Part shown: positions 27,401 through 40,753 of the stretch, piece after piece
Position numbering within the stretch: position 1 is the stretch's first letter
Layout of the letters: every line of letters starts with the position of its first letter
DNA from: Mesorhizobium shangrilense
GTDB taxonomy: Bacteria > Pseudomonadota > Alphaproteobacteria > Rhizobiales > Rhizobiaceae
Assembly (NCBI RefSeq): GCF_028826155.1
Contig: NZ_JAQGPN010000001.1
Location: 2,919,501-2,983,500 of the forward strand
Length of the DNA stretch: 64,000 nucleotides
Direction: 5' to 3'
Translations under genes and position numbers: made by a program
Notes under the pieces: generated by a model
What the model saw: only the letters and a program-made list of their open reading frames with translations
What the model was told of the DNA's origin: nothing
Databases searched by the model: none

Positions 27401-28870
27401 GGAGAGAGACTGCTTGCCCTCGGTGAAAGTCGTCGAGATTTCCTTGGCGCGCTCCACCAGCGTTTCGCTGATCTGCCTTGCGCGCGCCTCGAGTGCGGCG
27501 TTGAGCTTCTGCGTGCCGGTGTCGAGGGCTTCTGCGCGCGTCTCGAACTCGCGGATGAGCGACTGGCCGCGCTCGGCAAGGGTCGCCTCGATGCCGGCGA
27601 GGCGCGTGTCGAACTCGCTGTTGAGCGAGCGCGCCGCGCCGCCGAGCAGCGAAATCATGCCCGACGTGCGCTCGTCCAGCATGTCGGACAATGAGCGGGT
27701 GGCGTGATCCGTGCTCTGGGTAAGCGAGGCGATACGGGTGTCGAGCAGGCTCGCAAAGGCTTCGCCCGAGGTCTGCAGTCGATCCGAAATCGAATCCAGC
27801 CGCTGGTCGATGGACTGGTAGATGGAGCCGCCGGACTCGTTGATGCGGTCAATTAGGGAATCGCCGGAATTGGTGATCGTAATTGACAATTTGCTCGACA
27901 CGCCGAGGATGTCGTCGCGGATGCGTTCGCTCGCCTGGCCGAGATCCTCCTTCAGCGCCTCGTGGGCGTCGGCGATGGATGCGCGGACGCGTTCGGCATG
28001 GCTGACGACAGCTTCGCGCTCGCTGCCGAGCCCGTCGACGAGGGCCCGCATGCGCGCCTCGTTCTCGGAATAGGAGCGTTCGAGCTGGTTGACCTCTGTA
28101 TGGACGAGCGTCTCCAGTTCGACGGCACGCGCCAGCGTGCGCTCGATACCTTCGCCGAGTGCCGCGACTTCGCGGCGCACGGCCTGTCCCACCATCATGA
28201 CACGATCCTGTGCCGCGCTCTCCGGTTCGGTGAGCCGCAGGGCTGCCTCGGTCATGGTCTGCGCGGCAAGACGCAGTTCCTGGGCGCGCCTCATCATCAT
28301 GGCGAACGCCCAGAACAGGATCAGGGGAACGACTATGCCGACGCCAAGCAGGATGATGCCTGGTCGCGCGAACAATTGGTCGAGGGTGCGGATCTGCCAG
28401 ATGTCCGGCGCAAAGAGGGCGTGGCCCAGCAGAACGCCGATCGCGACCCAGGCGACCGACAGCAGTCCAACCATCCAGTATGCGGAACTCGACGGACGGG
28501 CCGCGAGGCGCGGGGTTCTTGGCGCCGCACGCTGAAGGTCGTCATTGGCAGGGGTGAAGGCGGACGGTGCCGGGACGCCGGCCTCCGGCGCGTCGACAGG
28601 GCGAAGCCCCAGATGGGCGTGGATCTGCGCCGGCGTGGGTTCGGTCGTGACATTTACAGCAGATTCGACGGTGGGCGCGCTCGGTTCGGGCTGGACCGCT
28701 CCGTTGCGGCTTTCCTCGGCCAGTTCCTTCGCCGCTTCGGAGATCTGCGCTTCAAGATCCTCCATCGAGGCCGCGATGTCGAGCTCTGCGCTTGACGACA
28801 AGTCCAGCTCGAGCGCCGATTCCAGCTCTTTCGCGACCTCTTTTTCGAGGCTCTTGGTCCGTTTAGCCAT
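21413..28870 (-). CDS. gpr: Giant membrane-anchored coiled-coil protein, growth pole ring (GPR/RgsE) family
   Basis: 2485 residues. Order: acidic N-terminus, a Pro-rich linker, two membrane helices (about 130-150 and 168-190), then roughly 2000 residues of coiled coil, a Pro/Ala-rich linker (about 2250-2390), and a compact conserved C-terminal domain (ISIELWDRYRRGERDVFTRRL to the end). Apolipoprotein-like repeats are obvious: a 36-residue array (residues 525-1339) and a 29-residue array (1422-1842). Size, topology and repeats match the Agrobacterium Growth Pole Ring protein and Sinorhizobium RgsE, which form a ring at the growing pole needed for unipolar growth. That role is from family knowledge. 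It is a single-gene unit facing the mla terminator. Confidence 0.88.
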   Translation of the reverse strand: MAKRTKSLEKEVAKELESALELDLSSSAELDIAASMEDLEAQISEAAKELAEESRNGAVQPEPSAPTVESAVNVTTEPTPAQIHAHLGLRPVDAPEAGVPAPSAFTPANDDLQRAAPRTPRLAARPSSSAYWMVGLLSVAWVAIGVLLGHALFAPDIWQIRTLDQLFARPGIILLGVGIVVPLILFWAFAMMMRRAQELRLAAQTMTEAALRLTEPESAAQDRVMMVGQAVRREVAALGEGIERTLARAVELETLVHTEVNQLERSYSENEARMRALVDGLGSEREAVVSHAERVRASIADAHEALKEDLGQASERIRDDILGVSSKLSITITNSGDSLIDRINESGGSIYQSIDQRLDSISDRLQTSGEAFASLLDTRIASLTQSTDHATRSLSDMLDERTSGMISLLGGAARSLNSEFDTRLAGIEATLAERGQSLIREFETRAEALDTGTQKLNAALEARARQISETLVERAKEISTTFTEGKQSLSNLIDESRNRIGVEMSELVTSTSAMLEARASDFAGRLEAGRNMIAHALDADLKKMEEARSEVDSSIEYHAQRFAESRDRMTAMLQDDLEKLTDGRARIDEAIGMQVIKFAEGRTMLAQALDEDLKKVGEARGAIDASLDGHLHRIAEGRTSLAEALNANLSSLEQTRESIEQSVKTHVNQLAEGRTLLANALEADLNKLSESRTSIDGIVAGQVEKLAQGRDILRRALEADLSKLANTRAEIDGLVVGQAEKLAEGRTLLTNALAEGRELLSKALENDLEKLADSRKSIDGIVAGQVERLAEGRDILKRALESDLSRLNEARGQVDETFSGHIGRLEQSFGEGRALLGRAVEDDLQKLAAARQEMTDAVAAQAGQFEQALAGGRALLGNALDQDLAKLEATRRNLDQAFSTQVQQFEQSLADGRAMLGKALEDDLQKLGESRSSIDGIVAGQVERLAEGRDILKRALEADLQKLSATRAEIDGLAAAHVQLVAEGRDVLKRALEDDLQKLAESRMGIDSIVAGQVERLAEGRDILKRALEADLAKIGETRAEIDGLAAAQVQQFAEGRQAMMRALEDDLAKLTASRAEIDGLVSSHVQSLAEGRDSLKQALEDDLAKLSDSRSEIEGLTAVQVKRLSEGRELLRRVLEEDLAKLNESRTEIDALAVKQVQNLAEGRAALQRALEDDLAKLGDSRAGLDGIITGQVERLAQGRDILRRALEADLRKLSASRAEIDGLVASQVQHLAEGRGVLKAALEEDLAKLNESRASIDGLVSGQVEQLSKGRDILRRALEADLQKLNDSKSLIDGMVADQARQIAEGRGILTEAFERDFASLAASREDMERAMASHVEALADRRQELTQAVEADVERIEQAFRQQTGVVEERTETLERALASGIDRIRSVLESSALTAAGALREKVLEVTRMLTTEAGTAFSDADRQLAERAEATANALLQRTTEIAQTFEDVETRLVGRAENVANIITTRNQEAAESIAGRVYELQRAFEAADQKIADRTEVTSQSLLTRADEAAGILASRATEITQAFEAADLKFSDRAEQASQALAARADEMGAAMAARAAEISGSFDDAERRLSERVSSSARSMAENADQVAGSLAERLAEFAKLFEEADGKLVSRIDETASAVNLRAGDIVKAFDDADQRLVARAVESASALARRAGEIVKSFTDADETLSKRVGDTADALSQRAVDLGKVFEDADKAIASRVEASAAVMGDRVGDVSKVFDAAEQRLAERAEQTAQQLGDRAGEITRAVDEAQKRIVVQTEQTAAKLGQQVGQFASAIDDAHRLIVVQSETARETIGVRAADLEKVLTEADERLASRAAQSATDFDTRLEVIGQRLAQADGRLGESARAVASQMVDDLAAAQQRLTEAASTAGQKVEEQIARSEQQLAARVGVVAETFSAVGQHITQTTNDAAKTIGENTRELNQMLANRTAEIGKILDESAKPLVERFTEGGVELQKRIEAVTQQTTERLKAENAALVDALVSRTEETISAVSGARDTLSGSVSELLERLTASNGQLSELIDLADKSLSGVDERLSQTTQHFAEATERAAQTFSSSARLIDSNASRLTDVSSRTLKEVASIASRFEEHTRVLSGASDLLGSAQSHLVSTLDDRQAALEALAVGLVKKSEEIERTMKSFDNLVGSALDKAEGRTKESTEHIRAAMAEVIDSATRRFADATDEIRRTAGSIRSDLEETRAELRKGVLDMPVEAKESTSAIRRAVTEQINALKELSNIVAKTGRPVDVAEEARTQKQAPSQPQPRLPEAPRPPKPAAPQPAAPQPARQSASPSLASAPQLRGSLTEEAAMPATVAPAAPRPRENGNVAQAGGWVRDLLREASRDEATPAKRAPAPAKPTQPERSPLHVVESLNSLSVDIARAIDHEISIELWDRYRRGERDVFTRRLYTLKGQQTFDEIRRKYQSDSEFRVAVDRYCDDFETLLKDVARSDRDNIMTQTYLTSDTGKVYTMLAHAAGRLS
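23345..24607 (-). repeat. 29-residue (87-base) tandem repeat array within gpr
   Basis: Thirteen consecutive units with the pattern F-x-x-A-D-x-x-L-x-x-R (for example FDDADQRLVARA). Nine are 29 residues; units 2 to 5 are 40 residues, exactly 29 plus 11. Units are divergent in sequence, so this is an old protein-level repeat, not a recent DNA expansion. Confidence 0.85.
24854..27298 (-). repeat. 36-residue (108-base) tandem repeat array within gpr
   Basis: Twenty-two units with the pattern LAEGRDILKRALEADLxKL followed by S-R-x-x-I-D-G-x-x-x-x-Q-V. Three consecutive units are 40 residues (insert of four, FEQSLADGR form) and one carries an 11-residue insert that duplicates LAEGR. Neighbouring units are close enough in DNA sequence to allow slippage or recombination. 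Confidence 0.88.
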
Positions 28871-29149
28871 GCCGCCGTTACCCTGTACTTATGTCTGCAG
28901 ACCTGCCGTTGACCGGTCTATTGCTGTCTGCACACGAGGCTTACTATGGTCCGCCCGTATCGTAGTGGCACAGGCAGGTAAAGAAAACATGCATTCCGCG
29001 ACATGTGTAAAAGTTTAAACATAGGGTTAACGCGGACGCGGATTCATCCAGTTTTTCCGGGCCTTGGCTGGGGAAAAACGTTAACGCCTTCTCCACCCAG
29101 CCGGCCTAGGATGGCACACCAGGGAATGGATGGTCGCCGGTGTCGCGAA

Positions 29150-29524
29150 ATGCCAATCAATTTATATGACGTCCCCAGCTTTGATCGTCCCGGAGGCGAG
29201 GGTTGCATGGCGCCGCGGATCCGACCCTTCGATTTTGCGCATCTAGACCGGCAGACGATGGGCGATCGCGCGCTCGAAGAGGAAGTCCTGACCCTCTTCA
29301 TCCACCAGGCAGGCTCGATCGCCGAACAGATCCGGCAGGCCCACCGCCGGGAGCGGCTGCGTCTCGCCCACAGCCTCAAGGGGGCGGCGCGCGGCGTCGG
29401 CGCTTTCGCGATCGCGGATTGCCTGGCCGAACTCGAGCAGCGCCCCGACGACGCCTCCCTCGTCGAGCGTCTGCAGCGCCTGGTCGACCAGGCGGCCGAG
29501 TTCGTCGCTTCCGTCACGCGTTGA
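29150..29524 (+). CDS. Hpt-domain phosphotransfer protein
   Basis: 124-residue small cytoplasmic protein with a histidine phosphotransfer fold. The phospho-accepting His is in LAHSLKGAARGVG, the hallmark H-x-x-K-G motif. It has no kinase or receiver domain, so it would shuttle phosphate between separate partners. The start is uncertain: ATG at 29150 gives a short N-terminal tail resembling relatives, while ATG at 29207, preceded by GCGAGGG, gives a bare 105-residue Hpt domain. It is divergent from gpr across 279 bases that include two GTTAACG sequences but no clear promoter. Confidence 0.8.
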   Translation: MPINLYDVPSFDRPGGEGCMAPRIRPFDFAHLDRQTMGDRALEEEVLTLFIHQAGSIAEQIRQAHRRERLRLAHSLKGAARGVGAFAIADCLAELEQRPDDASLVERLQRLVDQAAEFVASVTR

Positions 29525-29624
29525 GCGCGGCCGCTGTTGCGGTATCTGCTGGTGCAATCCGACACAGTTGACTTGAGCGGCGGAGTGATTATTTGCCGGG
29601 TGGGATTCTCGCCGGAACATTTCA

Positions 29625-31009
<1,385 letters not shown>

Positions 31010-31027
31010 CTGCGGCAAGAGAGAAGT

Positions 31028-31315
31028 TTAGTCGCGCGGGCCGGTCAGGCGGGACCACAGGGCTTTCCCGGCCAGGATCACACCCAGTATGATTGCGTTG
31101 GCGACGACGCCGACCGCGATGGATGTCGTCAGTCCGGCCTCGCCGGCTCCGGTCGTCGTGGCGATGAGCACGGCAACGAAGACGACGCCAAGAACCAGCG
31201 GCACGATGCGGCCGGTTTGTGCAGCCGTATTCGATGCGGTCAGAATGAGCGCCAGTATCAATCCGATCCGAAACGGATCAAGCAGGGCTGCGGTAAGCAG
31301 GTCGGCCACGGGCAT
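31028..31315 (-). CDS. Small hypothetical membrane protein
   Basis: 95 residues with three hydrophobic stretches (about 15-30, 38-53, 64-86) and a basic end WSRLTGPRD, so probably three inner-membrane helices. I do not recognise a family. It lies between the FNR gene (tail-to-tail) and glnA, on the same strand as glnA but beyond the glnA terminator, so it would need its own promoter. No clear ribosome site is visible. Confidence 0.6.
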   Translation of the reverse strand: MPVADLLTAALLDPFRIGLILALILTASNTAAQTGRIVPLVLGVVFVAVLIATTTGAGEAGLTTSIAVGVVANAIILGVILAGKALWSRLTGPRD

Positions 31316-31442
31316 GTTCGAGTATTAGTTGCAATTGCCCGCGCTGCGAATGCAGGCTGTCCAGATTTCCCCGGCTTTCTGCATGGGAGCGTCGGCGCCG
31401 CGCGCCGCCGGAGCGGGCTGTTCGGACCAAGGGTGAGACGAG

Positions 31443-31471
31443 AAAAGACCCCGGGGTCGCCGCCGGGGTCT
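31443..31471 (-). terminator. Rho-independent terminator of glnBA
   Basis: Perfect 9-bp stem AGACCCCGG/CCGGGGTCT with an 8-base loop; on the minus strand it is followed by TTTTC. It lies about 30 bases after the glnA stop. Confidence 0.85.
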
Positions 31472-31500
31472 GTGGTCGGCCCTGCAAGCAGAGCTCGGCC

Positions 31501-32910
31501 CTACACCGAATAGTACATGTCGAACTCGACCGGGTGAGGCGTCATCTCGAAGCGCATCACTTCGGCCATCTTCAGCTCGATGAAGGCGTCGATCTGGTCG
31601 TCGTCGAAGACGCCGCCGGCCTTCAGGAAGCCCCGGTCCTTGTCGAGGCTCTGCAGGGCCTCGCGCAGCGAACCGCAAACGGTCGGAATGCGCTTCAGCT
31701 CCTTCGGCGGCAGGTCGTAAAGATCCTTGTCCATGGCCTGGCCAGGATGGATCTTGTTCTTGATGCCGTCGAGGCCGGCCATGAGCAGCGCGGCGAAGGC
31801 GAGATAGGGGTTCGCGCCCGGGTCGGGGAAGCGGATCTCGACGCGCTTCGACTTCGGCGAGGAGCCGAACGGGATGCGGCAGGAGGCCGAGCGGTTGCGC
31901 GCCGAATAGGCGAGCAGCACGGGCGCCTCATAGCCCGGGACCAGACGCTTGTAGGAGTTGGTCAGCGGGTTGGTGAAGGCGTTGACGGCCTTGGCGTGCT
32001 TGATGACGCCGCCAATGAAGAACAGGCAGCTCTCCGACAGCCCGGCATACTCGTTGCCGGCGAACGTCGGCTTTCCACCCTTCCAGATCGACATATGGAC
32101 GTGCATGCCCGAGCCGTTGTCGCCGAACACCGGCTTCGGCATGAAGGTGGCCGTCTTGCCATAGGCGTTGGCGACCTGGTGCACGACGTACTTGTACATC
32201 TGCATCTTGTCGGCGTTGCGGACGAGGGAGTCGAACTTCACGCCGAGTTCATGCTGGGCGGCCGCAACCTCGTGGTGGTGCTTCTCGACGCGGATGCCCA
32301 TCTCGGCCATCACCGTCAGCATCTCGGAGCGCATGTCCTGGCAGGAATCGACCGGCGGCACCGGGAAATAGCCGCCCTTGATGCGTGGGCGGTGGCCGAG
32401 GTTGCCGGTCTCATAGTCGGTGTCGTCGTTCGACGGCAGCTCGGTCGAGTCGAGCTTGAAGCCCGTGTTGTACGGGTCGGCCTTGTACTTGACGTCGTCG
32501 AAGATGAAGAACTCGGCTTCGGGGCCGACATAGATGGTGTCGCCGATGCCCTCGGCCTTCATGTACGCCTCGGCCTTCTTGGCGATGCCGCGCGGGTCGC
32601 GGTTGTAGGCTTCGCCGGACACCGGATCGAGGATGTCGCACATCACGACCATGGTGGATTGCGCGAAGAACGGGTCCATGTGAACCGTCTCGGTGTCAGG
32701 CATCAGCACCATGTCGCTTTCGTTGATCGCCTTCCAGCCGCCGATCGAGGAGCCGTCGAACATGACGCCGTCGGCGAACATGTCCTCGTCCACTTCCATG
32801 ACGTCCATCGTCACGTGCTGCATCTTGCCCTTGGGATCGGTGAAGCGCAGGTCAACGAACTTCACGTCGTTGTCCTTAATCTGCTTCATGATGTCTTTGG
32901 CTGTCGTCAT
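31501..32910 (-). CDS. glnA: Glutamine synthetase type I
   Basis: 469-residue cytoplasmic enzyme that makes glutamine from glutamate, ammonia and ATP. The N-terminal beta-grasp ([19 protein letters not shown]), metal and ATP-site segments ([24 protein letters not shown]) and the adenylylation tyrosine in the [11 protein letters not shown] loop are all present, so it is the GlnE-regulated GSI-beta class. It lies 51 bases after glnB, likely co-transcribed from the sigma-54 promoter upstream of glnB. Confidence 0.98.
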   Translation of the reverse strand: MTTAKDIMKQIKDNDVKFVDLRFTDPKGKMQHVTMDVMEVDEDMFADGVMFDGSSIGGWKAINESDMVLMPDTETVHMDPFFAQSTMVVMCDILDPVSGEAYNRDPRGIAKKAEAYMKAEGIGDTIYVGPEAEFFIFDDVKYKADPYNTGFKLDSTELPSNDDTDYETGNLGHRPRIKGGYFPVPPVDSCQDMRSEMLTVMAEMGIRVEKHHHEVAAAQHELGVKFDSLVRNADKMQMYKYVVHQVANAYGKTATFMPKPVFGDNGSGMHVHMSIWKGGKPTFAGNEYAGLSESCLFFIGGVIKHAKAVNAFTNPLTNSYKRLVPGYEAPVLLAYSARNRSASCRIPFGSSPKSKRVEIRFPDPGANPYLAFAALLMAGLDGIKNKIHPGQAMDKDLYDLPPKELKRIPTVCGSLREALQSLDKDRGFLKAGGVFDDDQIDAFIELKMAEVMRFEMTPHPVEFDMYYSV

Positions 32911-32961
32911 GTCATTTCCCTATTGTGATGACGTATTGAAACTGATGGAACGCGGAACGCG

Positions 32962-33435
<474 letters not shown>

Positions 33436-33656
33436 CTATGTCGCATCATTTCGCGCGCCCGGTATCTCGATGCCGCGCCGCGGGACGCCCCTCGCCAGCG
33501 CCCAGTATGCCTAAGAATTGGGCAGGCAGATGACGAATGAGGCAGTCGCTGTTTATCCCTGCAGTCCGGAGGCACTCAAAAGCCTGTGCCCGTTCCATCA
33601 TTGCCAGCGCCGCATCATCTCCTATGCTGCCCGCAGAACCCGAGACGCCGAACCCC

Positions 33657-35156
33657 ATGCGCATCGAACTGCTGACCCCGGATGAAATGGCCGAAGCGGA
33701 CGCCCACGCGATCAGGCGCGGGCCGCAGAACGGCATGGAACTGATGCGACGCGCGGGGCATGCGGTCGCGACCGTGGCGCTGCAGCGTTTTCCGGCTGTC
33801 AGGCAGGTCCATGTGCTCTGTGGTCCCGGCAACAATGGCGGCGACGGCTATGTGGTCGCGCAGATCCTTGCCGGATCGGGCGTGTCGGTTGCCGTCTGGA
33901 GCGAAGGCGAGCCGCGAAAAGGCACCGACGCAGCCAGGGCCCGCAGCGAGTGCGTGGTCGCGGCGCGGCCATTGGCGGAGTTTGCCTGCGAAGCGGATGA
34001 CCTGATCGTCGATGCGCTGTTCGGAGCTGGATTGGCGCGCGAGATTTCGGGGGACGTCGCCTCCGTGATCAAGAGGGCGCGCGACGCCGGCGCCCACAGC
34101 TTGGCCATCGACTTGCCGTCCGGCGTATCCGGCGCCAGCGGGCAAATCCTCGGCGATGCCTTCGATGCCGATCTCACCGTGACCTTCGTGCGGAAGAAGC
34201 CCGGCCATCTGCTCCAGCCCGGTCGCTCGAAATGCGGGGACGTCGTCGTCGCCGATATCGGAATCCACGACGAGATCGTTGCGGGGCTGGGCGTCAGCTG
34301 CTTCGAGAACGTGCCGAAGCTCTGGGAGGATCGTTTTCCACACACCGAGGTCGATGCGCACAAGTACAGCCGCGGCCACGTCGCCGTCTTCTCCGGTGGT
34401 GCGACGGCTACCGGGGCGGCAAGGCTTGCCGCCATGGCGGCCGCGAGGGTGGGGGCCGGCGCGGTCACGCTGATGTCGCCGGCAAACGCCCTGCAGGTGA
34501 GCGCGGCGCACCTCACATCCATCATGTTGCGCGAGACGGACACGCTCGAAGACGTACGCGACTTCCTCGCCGAGCGCCGGCCGCGGGCGCTGGTGTTCGG
34601 ACCCGGCCTCGGCCCCCAGGTGGAAGTCGGCCGTTTCCTCATCGACCTGTTGCCCGTCGCCCACGAGCACTGCGGCGGGATCGTCATAGATGCCGATGGT
34701 CTCACCTCGGCTTCGAAGCAGCTCGACGACTTCGTCGCGGCGGCAACGTCAGAACGGGCGCCGGAACTCGTACTCACGCCGCATGCCGGCGAGTTCGCGC
34801 GGCTGTTCCCGGACTTGGCCGCAGACGATCGCCTGTCGAAGCTCGACAAGGCGCGGCAGGCGACGGCGCGCACGGGCGCGACTGTTGTCTACAAGGGGCC
34901 CGACACAGTGATCGCCGCGCCCGACGGCCGCGCGGTCATCAACGCCAACGGCACGCCGCTGCTGGCGACCGCCGGGTCCGGCGACGTGCTCTCGGGCCTG
35001 ATCGCCGGTCTGCTCGCGCAAGGCATGCCCACATTCGACGCCGCCTGTGCGGCGGTCTGGATGCATGCGGAAGCGGCGGCCCGCTTCGGCCCGGGGCTGA
35101 TCGCCGAGGATCTGCCGGCTGCGATCTGCCCCGTCCTGAGGGAACTGCGGCGTTAG
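33657..35156 (+). CDS. nnr: Bifunctional NAD(P)H-hydrate epimerase / ADP-dependent dehydratase
   Basis: 499-residue repair enzyme that restores damaged NADHX and NADPHX. The N-terminal half (1 to about 215) is the epimerase with GPGNNGGDGYV and IDLPSGVSG; the C-terminal half is the ribokinase-like dehydratase with KYSRGHVAVFSGG, FGPGLG, LTPHAGEFARL and NGTPLLATAGSGDVLSGLIAG. I start at 33657, where MRIELLTPDEM matches relatives; ATG 33624 in frame is possible. Its stop shares two bases with the convergent DUF72 stop. Confidence 0.93.
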   Translation: MRIELLTPDEMAEADAHAIRRGPQNGMELMRRAGHAVATVALQRFPAVRQVHVLCGPGNNGGDGYVVAQILAGSGVSVAVWSEGEPRKGTDAARARSECVVAARPLAEFACEADDLIVDALFGAGLAREISGDVASVIKRARDAGAHSLAIDLPSGVSGASGQILGDAFDADLTVTFVRKKPGHLLQPGRSKCGDVVVADIGIHDEIVAGLGVSCFENVPKLWEDRFPHTEVDAHKYSRGHVAVFSGGATATGAARLAAMAAARVGAGAVTLMSPANALQVSAAHLTSIMLRETDTLEDVRDFLAERRPRALVFGPGLGPQVEVGRFLIDLLPVAHEHCGGIVIDADGLTSASKQLDDFVAAATSERAPELVLTPHAGEFARLFPDLAADDRLSKLDKARQATARTGATVVYKGPDTVIAAPDGRAVINANGTPLLATAGSGDVLSGLIAGLLAQGMPTFDAACAAVWMHAEAAARFGPGLIAEDLPAAICPVLRELRR

Positions 35157-35956
35157 CCGACGCGCTCCATGAAGGCCATTGCCGCATGTGGGGCGCGAAT
35201 CTTGCCCTCGTGGATGAAGTACACGAAGACGTCGCGCGGACGCTGCTCAAGCTTGCGTGACGGATCGGCGAGGGGAAGATCGCCGGGCTGCCCGCCCTCC
35301 GCCCATTGCCGCGCCCTTTTCACCCAGCCGTCGAGTTCCTTCGGCGGATAGGCGGTAGGCACGTCGTCCTCGCCCTTCTGCAGCCGCGCATAAATGAAGT
35401 CGGAGGTGACGTCGGCGATCTCGGGATAGTCGTGGTGGTGCGCGTAACAGATCGCCGCCTTGTATTTTGCGGCGAGCGTGACGAATTCGGGCACGCCAAA
35501 GCTGGCATGGCGCACTTCCAGCACATGGCGGAGCGGAACGCCGCCGTCGTTCTCCTGCAGGAGCTTGAGAAATGCCTCGAAATCGTCTGGTTCGAACTTC
35601 TTGGTCGGTGCGAACTGCCAGACGATCGGACCGAGCCGGTCGCCGAGTTCCCGTACGCCCGTGTCCCAGAATTTCTTCAGGGATTCAGCAGCTTCGCCCA
35701 GCACCTTCTTGTTGGTGACGAAGCGGTTGCCCTTCACGGAGAAGACAAAGCCATCCGGCGCGTCGGCTGCCCACTTGGCGAACGTCTCGGGCGTCTGCCC
35801 CCGATAGTAGGTGCCGTTGATCTCGATGGTCGGCACTTGCCGGGCGGCGAACTGAAGCTGCTGCTTTTTCGGCAGGTCGCCGGGATAAAAAGTGCCTTCC
35901 CACGGTTCGAAGGTCCAGCCGCCCATGCCGGCTCGGATTGTCCCGGAATTTCCCAT
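35153..35956 (-). CDS. DUF72 (YecE-like) TIM-barrel protein
   Basis: 267-residue member of DUF72, a TIM-barrel family of unknown function. Visible family marks are GGWTFEPWEGTFYP at the start, EINGTYYRGQTPETFAKWA, FVFSVKGNRFVTNKK, WQFAPTKKF, VLEVRHASF, and YFIHEGKIRAPHAAM at the end. It is convergent with nnr with a 4-base overlap. A role in tRNA or nucleic-acid metabolism has been suggested for the family, but nothing in the context here decides. Confidence 0.9.
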   Translation of the reverse strand: MGNSGTIRAGMGGWTFEPWEGTFYPGDLPKKQQLQFAARQVPTIEINGTYYRGQTPETFAKWAADAPDGFVFSVKGNRFVTNKKVLGEAAESLKKFWDTGVRELGDRLGPIVWQFAPTKKFEPDDFEAFLKLLQENDGGVPLRHVLEVRHASFGVPEFVTLAAKYKAAICYAHHHDYPEIADVTSDFIYARLQKGEDDVPTAYPPKELDGWVKRARQWAEGGQPGDLPLADPSRKLEQRPRDVFVYFIHEGKIRAPHAAMAFMERVG

Positions 35957-36103
35957 CCTGTCTTGCCTCTCGTCGCTGGTTTGTTCGACCGCCGCAGTGA
36001 GGCGCTATCAGGACATTCTGGCGAGATCGGTCAAGTCGTCGAACACAACCCTGCTGACATGCGAGTGGCGCGCCGGTGCAGTAGCCATGCACAGAAGGGG
36101 AGG

Positions 36104-37363
36104 TCAGCTTGCGGCGGCCGGCAGGGATTGTCGTTCCGCCTCGTGGCTCGCCAGTGCGGCCTTGATCGCGGGGGCTCCGGCCACGATCAGCGCCTCGCTG
36201 ACATGCATGCCGGTGGCGAGGAGCTTGCGGCCGAGCATATGGTCGGCCGGTCGATTTACCGAGTGGACGGCCACCAGCTTCGGCCCCCTGAAATGATAGA
36301 CCGAGAAGCTGTTCTGGTCGGGCGTCCCGTTGGCAATGAAACGGTCGGCGCCGAACGACAGGCCCGCCATCTGCAGCTTGACCGCGCCCTGATCCGACCA
36401 GAACCAGGGAACCTCGCGATAGGGGGCCGCCCTGCCCATGATGCTGCGGGCGGCATGACGCGCCTGATCCGTGGCGTTCTGCACCGATTCCAGCCGTTCG
36501 GACCTGCCGCTCAGCCAGTGAGCGTAGGAGACGCAGTCTCCGATCGCATAGATGTTTGGGACGGAGCTTTGCATGTCGGGGCCGACCGCCACGCCGTTGT
36601 CGATTGTGCAACCGGCCTGGCGGGCGAGATCAAAATCGGCATCGGCGCCGATGCCGACGATGACGAGATCGGCATCGAGGCGTTCGCCGGCTTTCGTCAC
36701 CACGGCCCGCAGTCTGGCTCCGTCGCGCTCCAAATGCTCGATCGCGCTGCCGAGCAGCAGCCGGACGCCCAGCGAGCGGTGGTAGTCGGCCAGGAACGAA
36801 GAGATCTGCGGGGCGACCGCGCGGGCCAGCAGGCGATCCGCCGCTTCCACGACGGCGACCTGCTTTCCCATCATCGCGAGCGAGGCTGCCGCCTCCAGCC
36901 CGATGAAGCCGCCGCCGATGACGACGACGGATTGCGCCGAGGGCAGGGCGCTGCGCAGCGCCCGCGCATCATCGGCTGAACGCAGGTAGTGGACGCCGTC
37001 GCCGTCGACACCCTGCACGGCAAGTCGCCGCGGCTTTGCTCCCGTCGCCAGCACGAGCCGGTCGAACGACGCGGTCGAGCCGTCCTGCAAAGTGAGCTCG
37101 CGCCCGGCCGAATCGATGGACTGGACGCGCTGGCCGAAGCGGAGCTCCACCCTGTTGTCGACATAGACGCTCTCGGCACGCAGCAATTGCGGCTTAGCGT
37201 CAGGCGTCTTCAGGAATGTCTTGGAGAGGGGAGGCTTGTGGTATGGAACTTCTGTCTCGCCGGAGAAGAGCGCAATCGGCCCTTCATATCCCTCCTGGCG
37301 CAGCGCGACCGCCAACTGGCTGCCGCCGTGCCCCGCCCCGATGATGGCAACACCGTTCTTCAT
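36104..37363 (-). CDS. Ferredoxin reductase-type FAD/NAD-dependent oxidoreductase
   Basis: 419-residue flavoprotein of the putidaredoxin/rhodocoxin reductase type. FAD motif IIGAGHGGSQLAVALR, VPYHKPPLSKTFL, the NAD motif VVIGGGFIGLEAAASLA, the second FAD motif IYAIGDC and C-terminal WFWSDQ are present. I start at MKNGVAI (37363) because the upstream extension lacks similarity. It normally reduces a [2Fe-2S] ferredoxin for a P450 or dioxygenase. The only ferredoxin in the window is the one at 29.6 kb, which already has an adjacent reductase. Confidence 0.88.
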   Translation of the reverse strand: MKNGVAIIGAGHGGSQLAVALRQEGYEGPIALFSGETEVPYHKPPLSKTFLKTPDAKPQLLRAESVYVDNRVELRFGQRVQSIDSAGRELTLQDGSTASFDRLVLATGAKPRRLAVQGVDGDGVHYLRSADDARALRSALPSAQSVVVIGGGFIGLEAAASLAMMGKQVAVVEAADRLLARAVAPQISSFLADYHRSLGVRLLLGSAIEHLERDGARLRAVVTKAGERLDADLVIVGIGADADFDLARQAGCTIDNGVAVGPDMQSSVPNIYAIGDCVSYAHWLSGRSERLESVQNATDQARHAARSIMGRAAPYREVPWFWSDQGAVKLQMAGLSFGADRFIANGTPDQNSFSVYHFRGPKLVAVHSVNRPADHMLGRKLLATGMHVSEALIVAGAPAIKAALASHEAERQSLPAAAS

Positions 37364-37716
37364 TCCGTCACCACGCCCTTGCCGCGCATTGTTGATAACT
37401 GCCACGCTGGATCATGGCCGATCGCCGCCACATCCCTTGTCGCCACGGCGACCTGCCTTGGCGTGTCCGATGCGTTCATAGCCCATTCGTATCCCTTGTG
37501 ATGCCCCTCCTCGCGCAAGGTTCCCGCGGCTCGCGCCTCGAGGGGGAACGAGCTTGCGATGGACAGGCTTCGTGAGGGGGCATGCGGAGGATAGCCGCAC
37601 GCGGAATGTAGTGACTTTCCGCGAAGCTCCAAGGGCAAGAGGATGTGGCAGGATTCTGCATTCACGGCTGGCCGGACGTCCGCCGGGGAAAGGTCACCCG
37701 GCGCCAGCGCCGCGGC
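37364..37716. other. Intergenic region with long imperfect hairpin
   Basis: No convincing gene. At 37501-37583 the arms ATGCCCCTC / GAGGGGGCAT enclose GCAAGGTTCCC / GGGAACGAGCTTGC, giving an imperfect hairpin of about 83 bases. Short reading frames across it have no ribosome site and look like by-products of high GC. The uvrA stop lies at the right edge. Confidence 0.5.
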
Positions 37717-40650
<2,934 letters not shown>

Positions 40651-40738
40651 CCATTTTTACAGGTGAGAGCGTGGAGCTTGCGCGCGGCTGCGCAGCCGTC
40701 GCCCGAATGTAGGCGTGGATTATCAGATGTCGAGGGGA

Positions 40739-40753
40739 GAACGCAACGGAAAC
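40739..40753 (-). promoter_or_regulatory. Candidate LexA (SOS) box upstream of uvrA
   Basis: Minus-strand GTTT-N7-GTTC differs by one base from the alphaproteobacterial LexA site GTTC-N7-GTTC and lies 89 bases before the uvrA start. uvrA is an SOS gene in this class. Confidence 0.55.

Noticed and set aside
28871..29149. CtrA sites upstream of gpr and the Hpt gene
   Set aside because: TTAA-N8-TTAA is present, but the CtrA spacing is N7, and the two GTTAACG sequences alone are not specific.
37360..37665. 101-codon minus-strand frame before the FAD reductase
   Set aside because: Overlaps a palindrome and has no family or ribosome site.
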